A DNA stretch of 64,000 nt, from positions 384,674 through 448,673 of the forward strand of contig NZ_VSLG01000001.1 of NCBI RefSeq assembly GCF_008919445.1, written 5' to 3'. This document shows positions 58,051-64,000 of this stretch, piece after piece. Origin of the DNA: Serinicoccus kebangsaanensis. Lineage in GTDB: Bacteria; Actinomycetota; Actinomycetes; Actinomycetales; Dermatophilaceae. The notes under the pieces were generated by a model. The model saw only the letters and a list, made by a program, of their open reading frames with translations, was not told the origin of the DNA and did no database searches. The position numbers were made by a program, and so were the translations under genes. The first letter of the stretch is position 1. The number at the start of each line of letters is the position of its first letter.

Positions 58051-60585
58051 TCAGGTGCGCGGGAAGGGCATCCAGTTGCCGTTGATCCACGCGGGGAACC
58101 CGGCGTCCGGACCGTTCGCGACGTTGCTGTAGCGCAGGTAGGTCCGGCCGTTGAAGAGGTAGATCTGGTTCGTGTCCCGTCGCATCAGGGCGGCGTCGAT
58201 GCCGTTGGCGTAGTGCGCCGGGAGCCCCGTCCAGTTGGGGCTGATCGGCTGCGGGAAGCCGGGGTCGGCCTGCGCCTCGGTCAGCCGGACGTAGCGGTCG
58301 CCCTTGAAGAAGTAGATCTTGTCGTTCGACATCCGCCACAGGGCGGCGTCGATCCCCTCCTCGAAGTCGGCCGGGAGACCCTTCCAGTTGCCCTTGATCG
58401 GCGCCGGGTAGCCGGCGTCCATCTCGGCACCCGTCATCCGCACGTACTCCGACCCCTTGAAGAGGTAGGTCTTGCCGTTGGACTCGCGGTAGAGGGCGGC
58501 GTCGAGGTTGCGGGTGAACCTGGAGGGGAGCCCCTTCCAGTTCCCGGCGATGGTGGTCGGATACCCCTCGTCCATCGTCCCGGCCTGCGAGTAGCGGGCG
58601 TAGTGGGCCCCGGAGAAGAGGTAGATCTTGTCGTTGTCGCCGCGGTGCACGGCGGCGTCCACCCGCTCGAGGAAGGCGCTCCAGCCCCAGTGGGACCGGG
58701 TGTAGCCGCAGACCACCGGCCCCGAGGACCGCATCAGGCAGGGTGTGCCGTTCGTCATCCGGACGTACTGGCTCCCGGAGAAGAGGTAGATGTGGCCACG
58801 CTCCTCGTGCCACAGGGCGGCGTCCAGACCCGAGCTGAAGCTGGCAGGCAGCCCGTGCCAGTTGCCGGCGATCGGGGCGGGGTACCCCTCGTCCATCGTC
58901 GTGTCGGTCAACCGGACGTACTGCGAGCCCTTGAACAGGTAGATCTTGTCGTTGGACGGCCGCCACACGGCGGCGTCGATGCCCTGCTCGAAGCTGGACG
59001 GTATGCCCTTCCACGCGCCCGCGATCGCTCGCGGGTACCCGGCGTCCATGGTGGACCCGCTCATCCGGGCGTACTGCGACCCCTTGAACAGGTAGAGCTT
59101 GTTGTTCGCGGGTCGCCACACGGCGGCGTCGATGCCGCTGGTGAAGCTGGCCGGCAGCCCGTGCCAGTTGCCGGCGATCGGTCTCGGGTAGCCCGCGTCG
59201 ACGGTGGTGCCGGTCAGCCGCACGTACTCCGAGCCCTTGAAGAAGTAGACCTTGTTGTTGTCGTGGCGGTAGACCGCCGCGTCGATGCCCGAGGCGAAGG
59301 CGGCGGGCATACCGCCCCACGGCCCCGCGATGCTGCCCGGGTAGCCGTCGTCCATGGTGATGCTCCCGGCGCACGGGGTGCAGTTGCCGTTCACGGCCCG
59401 GGTGAACCGTCCCGCGACGCTCGAGCACGAGCAGTTGCTGGCCTCGTACTCGTCCGGCGCACCGAACAGGTGCCCGGTCTCGTGCGCGACCACGGTGGAG
59501 AAGCTGCTCCAGGTGGGGCTCCAGGCCATCACCCACTTGGGCGTCGAGGCATACCCCGGCCAGTAGACCGGGTAGGAGGTGACGAAGCAGACGATGCTCG
59601 AGGCGGTCCCGTGCTGCTGCTGCAGCTGGTCGGCGTAGGCCTCGAAGCCGGGACGTCCGGCGCCGACGCCCAGCTCGGCCTGCGCCGCGTCCCGCCACAG
59701 CGCCTCGGTCTCGCCCTTGTCCAGCCCGCCGACGTACTTGGGGTAGCCGGCGTCGGGTGCGGAGAAACCGCCCGGCGAGTAGCGCACGTACTCGTTGAGC
59801 CGGTTCCGCTCGGCGCGCCCGAAGAAGTAGATCTTGTCGATGTCACCGCGCCAGAGGGCTGCCTGGATCCCGGTCTCGAAGTGCTCGGGCAACCCGCCGA
59901 AGTTCGGCGCGATGGGCTGCGGGTAGCCGCCGTCCATTTCGGTGCCGGTGAGCCGGACGTAGCGGTCGCCCTTGAACATGTAGATCTTGTTGGTCTGGTG
60001 GTGCATGAAGACCGCGTCGATGCCCTCGGCGAAGTCGTCCGGAAGGCCCTGCCAGTTGCCGGCGATCGGCCTGGGGTAGCCGGGGTCCATCTCCGTCTCG
60101 GTCAGCCGGGCGTACCGGTCCCCCTTGAACAGGTAGATCTTGTCCCGCTGCTTGTGCCAGAACGCGGCGTCGATGCCGTCGGTGAAGTCGCTCGGCAGCC
60201 CCTTCCAGTTCCCGGCGATCGGGCGGGGGTAGCCGGCGTCGGTGACCGAGCCGGTCATCCGCAGGTAGCGGTCTCCCTGGAAGAGGTAGGTGCGGTCGTT
60301 GGACTCGCGCCACAGGGCGGCGTCGAGGGGTTCGGTGTAGAAGCTCTTCGGCATGCCCCGCCAGGGGGCGTCGGGGAAGATCGACTCCTCCAGGTGCACC
60401 ACCCGGGTCGCCCAGCGCCAGGAGACCTTGGCCTGGGGCTCGATCCCGGCCAGGTCCTCCAGCCCGCTCTGCACCTGCCCGGCGATGGAGAGCAGCTCGG
60501 CCGTGGGGATCTGCAGCTCGCCCGGGCCGTCGACGATCACCAGGCCGACGGACACCTCGTTGATCAGGCGCTGGTTGCGGGTCAC
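58051..60585 (-). CDS. Hemopexin-repeat protein with embedded HExxHxxGxxD metalloprotease motif
   Basis: An 844-residue protein with 12 hemopexin-like repeats of about 50 residues (pattern IDAALWR..NDKIYLFKGxxYVRLT..MDxGYPxPIAGNW). Four lie at residues about 88-290, eight at about 434-844. Between them is HETGHLFGAPDEY (H368, E369, H372, D378), the metzincin zinc motif with Asp as third ligand, followed by five cysteines (C385 onward) and a possible Met-turn at M411. Hemopexin propellers have four blades, so the protein should contain three. The first 70 residues (PTAELLSIAGQVQSGLEDLA) may be the start of the protease fold, split by the first propeller. There is no signal peptide. GTG start overlaps the upstream small gene (GTGA). 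Repeat 8 is diverged and has two Cys. Confidence 0.85.
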   Translation of the reverse strand: MTRNQRLINEVSVGLVIVDGPGELQIPTAELLSIAGQVQSGLEDLAGIEPQAKVSWRWATRVVHLEESIFPDAPWRGMPKSFYTEPLDAALWRESNDRTYLFQGDRYLRMTGSVTDAGYPRPIAGNWKGLPSDFTDGIDAAFWHKQRDKIYLFKGDRYARLTETEMDPGYPRPIAGNWQGLPDDFAEGIDAVFMHHQTNKIYMFKGDRYVRLTGTEMDGGYPQPIAPNFGGLPEHFETGIQAALWRGDIDKIYFFGRAERNRLNEYVRYSPGGFSAPDAGYPKYVGGLDKGETEALWRDAAQAELGVGAGRPGFEAYADQLQQQHGTASSIVCFVTSYPVYWPGYASTPKWVMAWSPTWSSFSTVVAHETGHLFGAPDEYEASNCSCSSVAGRFTRAVNGNCTPCAGSITMDDGYPGSIAGPWGGMPAAFASGIDAAVYRHDNNKVYFFKGSEYVRLTGTTVDAGYPRPIAGNWHGLPASFTSGIDAAVWRPANNKLYLFKGSQYARMSGSTMDAGYPRAIAGAWKGIPSSFEQGIDAAVWRPSNDKIYLFKGSQYVRLTDTTMDEGYPAPIAGNWHGLPASFSSGLDAALWHEERGHIYLFSGSQYVRMTNGTPCLMRSSGPVVCGYTRSHWGWSAFLERVDAAVHRGDNDKIYLFSGAHYARYSQAGTMDEGYPTTIAGNWKGLPSRFTRNLDAALYRESNGKTYLFKGSEYVRMTGAEMDAGYPAPIKGNWKGLPADFEEGIDAALWRMSNDKIYFFKGDRYVRLTEAQADPGFPQPISPNWTGLPAHYANGIDAALMRRDTNQIYLFNGRTYLRYSNVANGPDAGFPAWINGNWMPFPRT

Positions 60586-60926
60586 GGCAGATCACCCGCT
60601 GCGGCCTCGCCGGAGACGGCGGACATCATGTTCACGGTCCCGGTGGCCCGACGGCGCAGCTCGCCGCTGCGTCGGTAGGCGAACGTGGCCAGGTCCAGGT
60701 TGGCGATGAGCTGGTCGCGCGGCAGGGACGCCGGGTCGGCCAGCTCCCGGAGCGCCTGGACCTCGGCCCGGCCGGGTCGCATCCGGGCGCTGTCGGCCCG
60801 GATGATGGCGACGTCGCCGAAGCGGTGCACCACGGTCGGCTCCCCTCCCCGGCGGGTGAGGTCCTCCACGTCGGCGTGGGTCACCGCGACCAGGTCGTGC
60901 GGTGCGTCGAACAAGGGTGTGCTCAT
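60582..60926 (-). CDS. Small partner protein of the hemopexin-protease, unknown family
   Basis: A 114-residue soluble protein starting at ATG 60926 after GAGGAG. The sequence alternates strand and helix (LVAVTHADVEDLTRRGGEPT, then VVHRFGDVAIIRADS, then a helical half ending RATGTVNMM). It overlaps the hemopexin-protease start by four bases (GTGA), so the two are made together in fixed ratio. The small alpha/beta first half is about the size of a protease propeptide or inhibitor, and inhibitor or chaperone function is an inference from coupling only. No signal peptide or membrane segment is seen. Confidence 0.7.
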   Translation of the reverse strand: MSTPLFDAPHDLVAVTHADVEDLTRRGGEPTVVHRFGDVAIIRADSARMRPGRAEVQALRELADPASLPRDQLIANLDLATFAYRRSGELRRRATGTVNMMSAVSGEAAAGDLP

Positions 60927-60963
60927 GCTCTCCTCCTCGGTATGCCCGGGAAGAGGCTCGAGG

Positions 60964-61899
60964 TCAGCCCCAGATACGCCGGGGTCCGGCCAGGTCGCCC
61001 GCCCGGGCCACCCGCAGGCTCGCGGGCAGGATCTCGATGCGGGCGGAGACGGCCTCCGGCAGCACGTCGCCGTCGACCTGCACCGGTCCCGGTGGCTCGA
61101 GCTCGACCAGCAGGGACCGGCCGCCGCGGTAGCGCAGGGCGGGGTGCTCGGCCCGTCGGGCACCCAGCCCCGTGGCCGCGATCCGGGCCCAGTCGCCCCG
61201 CCGCCGTGGTTGCACCACGGCGACGTGCAGCATCCCGTCGTCCATCCGGGCACCGGGCACGAGCTGGGCACCCAGCGGGAGCCGGCCGCCGTTCACGGCC
61301 AGCACGCTCCAGGCCGACTCCTCCCGCGCCGCGTCGTCGTCCAGCCGCAGCCGCACCGGACGGCCCGCGTGCCCGAGGCGGCGCAGCCCCGGCGTCACGT
61401 AGGCCATCCATCCCAGCCTCGACTTGGCCGCGGACGACAGCCCGGCCAGGGTCTCGGCGTCGTGACCGACCCCCACCACGACGAGGAAGGACAGGGACGC
61501 CGTCGACCCGTCACGGCGGCAGACCCGCACCCGCCCGAGGTCCACGGGGCGACCCTCTGCCGTGACCGCGAGCCGGGCCGCCGCGGCCGGGCTGCGGGTC
61601 GGCAGGCCCAGGCTGCGGGCCGCGAGGTTCGCGGTGCCGCAGGGCACCACCCCCAGCACCGTCTCCTCGCCCAGCGCGCCGGCGACCTCCCGGACGGTGC
61701 CGTCCCCACCGGCGACCACCACCCGGGCGCAGCCGCGGCGGACGGCCTCCCGCGCCTGCGGGCCCCCCGGCTCGGCCACCGTCGTGGTCCACACCTCGGG
61801 AGGGTCCAGTCCTGCTGCGGCGCACGCCGCCGCCACGTCGCGCCGTGCCCGTGCTGCCGCGCGCGCGACCGGGTTGAGGATCAGCGCGACCGGGGTCAC
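60964..61899 (-). CDS. Diacylglycerol kinase-family lipid kinase
   Basis: A 311-residue DAGK/sphingosine-kinase-fold protein. ALILNPVARAAARARRDVA is the N-terminal start, VVVAGGDGTVREVAGAL the nucleotide-binding GGDGT motif, and GVVPCGTANLAARSLGLP the GTxNxxAxxLGxP motif. The C-terminal beta domain holds VQVDGDVLP (the DGE/DGD motif). It probably phosphorylates a lipid such as diacylglycerol or an isoprenoid. GTG start at 61899, 15 bases after the dxs stop, so it may be cotranscribed with dxs. An NPVAR in place of NP.xG is a small departure from the family. Confidence 0.88.
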   Translation of the reverse strand: MTPVALILNPVARAAARARRDVAAACAAAGLDPPEVWTTTVAEPGGPQAREAVRRGCARVVVAGGDGTVREVAGALGEETVLGVVPCGTANLAARSLGLPTRSPAAAARLAVTAEGRPVDLGRVRVCRRDGSTASLSFLVVVGVGHDAETLAGLSSAAKSRLGWMAYVTPGLRRLGHAGRPVRLRLDDDAAREESAWSVLAVNGGRLPLGAQLVPGARMDDGMLHVAVVQPRRRGDWARIAATGLGARRAEHPALRYRGGRSLLVELEPPGPVQVDGDVLPEAVSARIEILPASLRVARAGDLAGPRRIWG

Positions 61900-61914
61900 G
61901 GCAGGTCCGTCGGC

Positions 61915-63807
61915 TCAGCCCAGCTTGGCCGACAGCGAGGTGGCCACGGCGTCCGGGGTGAGGCCGATGCGGTCCAGCACCTGGTCCCGGGACCCGTGGT
62001 CCAGGAACTCCCGGGGTATGCCGTAGCCGTGCACGGGGACGTCCACCTCGGCCTCGGCCAGCGCCTGGGACACCGCGCCGGCGATCCCGCCACCCACGAT
62101 GTTGTCCTCGATGACCGCCACCCGGCCGGCCGTCCGGGCGAGGTCGACGACGTCGTCGCTGACCGGCAGCACCCAGCGGGGGTCGACGACCATGATCCGG
62201 CGGCCCTCGGCCTGCAGCTTGTCCGCCACCTCGAGCGCCGTGCCGGCCATCGAACCCACCCCGACGACGAGCAGCTCGACGTCGGCGGCCGAGGGGTCCA
62301 GGGCCTCACCCTGGTCCGGGTCGCGCAGGACGTCGACGCTGCCGACCGTGCGCACCGCCTCGATCGGCGCACCGACGCTGCCCTTCGGGAAGCGCACCAC
62401 GCTCGGCCCGTCGTCGATGTCGACCGACTCGCGCAGCGCCCGCGCCACCTGCTGGCCGTCGCGCGGGGCGGCGACCCGGATCCCGGGGACGATGCCCACG
62501 AGGGTGAGGTCCCACATACCGTTGTGGCTGGCGCCGTCCGTCCCCGTGACGCCCGCGCGATCGAGCACGAAGGTGACCCCCTGCCGGTGCAGGGCGCAGT
62601 CCATGAGGAGCTGGTCGAAGGCCCGGTTGAGGAAGGTCGCGTAGATGCACACGACGGGGTGCATCCCGGTGAACGACAGCCCGGAGGCCATCGCGACCGC
62701 GTGCTGCTCGGCGATCCCGACGTCGAAGACCCGGTCGGGGAAGCGCTCGGCGAAGGGCTGCAGCCCGACCGGGATGAGCATGGCGGCGGTGAGGGCGACG
62801 ATGTCGCTGCGCTCCTTGCCCAGGCGGACCAGCTCGTCGCTGAACTCGTCGGTCCAGCCCCGGCCGGAGACCTCCAGCGGCAGGCCGGTCTCGGGGTTGA
62901 TCTTGCCGACGGCGTGGAACCGGTCGACCTCGTCCTCCGTGGCCGGGTCGTAGCCGTGGCCCTTCTCGGTGATGGCGTGCACGAGGACCACGCCGCCGAA
63001 GTCGTGCGCGCGGCGCAGCGCGGTCTCCACCGCGTCGACGTCGTGCCCGTCGACCGGCCCGAGGTACTTCAGCCCCAGGTCCTCGAACATCCCCTGCGGG
63101 CTGACGATGTCCTTGAGCCCCTTCTTCACGCCGTGCAACGTCTCGTAGACCTGACGCCCGACGACGGGGGTGCGGGCCAGCTGCCGCTTGCCCCAGGAGA
63201 GCACGTGCTCGTACTCCTGGGTGGCGCGCAGCGAGGCGAGGTACTCCGCCATGCCGCCACGCGTCGGGGCGTAGGACCGCTCGTTGTCGTTGATGACGAT
63301 GATGAGCGGCAGGTCGGGCTGGTCGGCGATGTTGTTGAGCGCCTCCCACACCATGCCGCCGGTCAGGGCGCCGTCGCCGATGACCGCGACGGTGTGCCGG
63401 TCGGTCTCGCCGCGGAGCTTGCGGCCGGTAGCGATCCCGATCGCCCAGGACAGCGAGGAGCTGGCGTGCGAGTTCTCGACGACGTCGTGGTCGGACTCGG
63501 CCCGGCTCGGGTAGCCGGACAGCCCGCCCTGCTTGCGCAGCGTGGACAGGTCGTGCCGACCGGTCAGCAGCTTGTGCACGTAGGAGATGTGGCCGGTGTC
63601 GAAGAGCAGCGTGTCGCGCGGCGAGTCGAAGACCCGGTGCAGGGCGATCGTCAGCTCGACCACCCCGAGGTTGGGTCCGAGGTGTCCCCCGGTCTGCGAC
63701 ACCGAGGAGATGAGGTATGCCCGGATCTCCTCCGCGAGGGACCTCACCTGACCCTGCGTCAACCGCTTGAGGTCGGACGGCCCGGTGATGGTGCGCATCA
63801 GTGCCAC
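61915..63807 (-). CDS. dxs: 1-deoxy-D-xylulose-5-phosphate synthase
   Basis: A 630-residue thiamine-diphosphate enzyme that joins pyruvate and glyceraldehyde 3-phosphate at the start of the MEP isoprenoid pathway. The substrate His is in [15 protein letters not shown], the ThDP-binding [16 protein letters not shown] and [12 protein letters not shown] motifs are complete, and the pyrimidine domain has [16 protein letters not shown] and [18 protein letters not shown] 63807 lies eight bases after GGAGGG, and a -10-like TAGACT (63850-63855) is upstream. ThDP use links it to the thiMED operon in the same window only indirectly. Confidence 0.96.
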   Translation of the reverse strand: MALMRTITGPSDLKRLTQGQVRSLAEEIRAYLISSVSQTGGHLGPNLGVVELTIALHRVFDSPRDTLLFDTGHISYVHKLLTGRHDLSTLRKQGGLSGYPSRAESDHDVVENSHASSSLSWAIGIATGRKLRGETDRHTVAVIGDGALTGGMVWEALNNIADQPDLPLIIVINDNERSYAPTRGGMAEYLASLRATQEYEHVLSWGKRQLARTPVVGRQVYETLHGVKKGLKDIVSPQGMFEDLGLKYLGPVDGHDVDAVETALRRAHDFGGVVLVHAITEKGHGYDPATEDEVDRFHAVGKINPETGLPLEVSGRGWTDEFSDELVRLGKERSDIVALTAAMLIPVGLQPFAERFPDRVFDVGIAEQHAVAMASGLSFTGMHPVVCIYATFLNRAFDQLLMDCALHRQGVTFVLDRAGVTGTDGASHNGMWDLTLVGIVPGIRVAAPRDGQQVARALRESVDIDDGPSVVRFPKGSVGAPIEAVRTVGSVDVLRDPDQGEALDPSAADVELLVVGVGSMAGTALEVADKLQAEGRRIMVVDPRWVLPVSDDVVDLARTAGRVAVIEDNIVGGGIAGAVSQALAEAEVDVPVHGYGIPREFLDHGSRDQVLDRIGLTPDAVATSLSAKLG

Positions 63808-63849
63808 GGAATCGTCCCTCCGGATCGCCTCGTCGGTCCAGCCCGGCCA

Positions 63850-63855
63850 AGTCTA
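63850..63855 (-). promoter_or_regulatory. -10 element TAGACT of the dxs promoter
   Basis: Read on the minus strand, TAGACT lies 42 bases before the dxs start, with GGAGGG as Shine-Dalgarno sequence at 63816-63821. The gene therefore has a normal short leader. Confidence 0.4.
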
Positions 63856-63936
63856 CGGCCCGACCCCTGGGAGGACGCTGCATCCCTCGGTGGGCGCACG
63901 GACGCGGCGCCCTAGATACCCCAGGCGGCTAAGAAG

Positions 63937-64000
63937 TCAAGCGGCGGGTGCTTGGCGGTGGGCCCAGGCGGTGTGTTCGTCGTAGGTGGTGCGGTGTTTG
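63937..64000 (-). CDS. C-terminal end of an unidentified gene (continues outside window)
   Basis: Twenty codons ending in TGA at 63937 encode KHRTTYDEHTAWAHRQAPAA. Codons such as AAA, GAA, CAA and GCT are unusual for neighbouring genes, which suggests transfer: a transposase or HNH-type protein are possibilities, but the fragment is too short to name. It reads on the minus strand toward dxs. Confidence 0.45.
   Translation of the reverse strand, partial: KHRTTYDEHTAWAHRQAPAA

Noticed and set aside
57994..60678. Long plus-strand open frame (894 codons) opposite the hemopexin-protease gene
   Set aside because: It is a shadow produced by the periodic, high-GC codons of the real gene; its translation is low-complexity and shows no motif.
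60685..63915. Very long plus-strand open frame opposite the lipid kinase and dxs genes
   Set aside because: It runs opposite two well-identified genes and their gap without any recognisable domain; GC-rich antisense strands often lack stops.

Overview
The window is chromosomal DNA from a high-GC (roughly 70% or more) actinobacterium. The gene set (DUF3000 beside ribonuclease D and hemE, a 685-residue glutamine-dependent NAD synthetase, a B12-riboswitch-controlled class I ribonucleotide reductase, a HemD-free hemE/rnd/DUF3000/dxs neighbourhood) points to Micrococcales, most likely an Intrasporangiaceae/Ornithinimicrobiaceae-type organism. That placement is inference from gene content, not from a marker gene. 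There are no rRNA or tRNA genes, no CRISPR array and no intact insertion sequence.

Layout. 1-9.6 kb: hemE (3' end), rnd and DUF3000 on the minus strand (the dxs gene that usually sits next to them is at the far right, 61.9-63.8 kb), an XRE-MurA fusion, a spermidine-synthase-like protein, a NagD-like phosphatase, a phosphodiesterase and a merR-ynfA pair. 7.8-12.1 kb: an Escherichia-like cysIHJ sulfite/PAPS reduction operon. 12.2-18.4 kb: nadE divergent from nrdAB, whose leader holds a promoter with two NrdR-box-like sites and a cobalamin riboswitch. 18.9-42.4 kb: a large surface-polysaccharide region with two-domain glycosyltransferases, a DUF6541 membrane protein, an ABC exporter, and every enzyme class needed to make a UDP-2,3-diacetamido-uronic acid (dehydrogenase, oxidoreductase, aminotransferase, acetyltransferase, 2-epimerase). 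It is interrupted by a TPP-riboswitch-controlled thiMED operon and small genes. 42.4-53.3 kb: inositol-phosphatase-like enzyme, universal stress protein, tripartite tricarboxylate transporter tctCBA, an NhaC antiporter, a RIO-type kinase, and an iron-box-controlled siderophore ABC importer. 53.3-64 kb: a sugar ABC importer without its ATPase, an App1-type phosphatase, a 12-repeat hemopexin/metalloprotease protein with a small partner gene, a diacylglycerol-kinase-like enzyme, dxs, and the end of an unidentified gene.

Unusual structure. (1) A short DNA word, GGTATGCC or its complement GGCATACC, recurs about once per kilobase in both orientations and in all reading frames, each time forcing otherwise rare codons. 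(2) A metzincin-type protease motif lies between one four-bladed and two further four-bladed hemopexin propellers, with no signal peptide. (3) Three families of short tandem or inverted repeats sit between genes and inside glycosyltransferase genes; one family supplies part of a coding sequence. (4) Two glycosyltransferases carry the same two domains in opposite order. (5) The R2 subunit of ribonucleotide reductase has Phe at the radical-Tyr position. (6) Several genes look leaderless, with a -10 element exactly six bases before the start codon.
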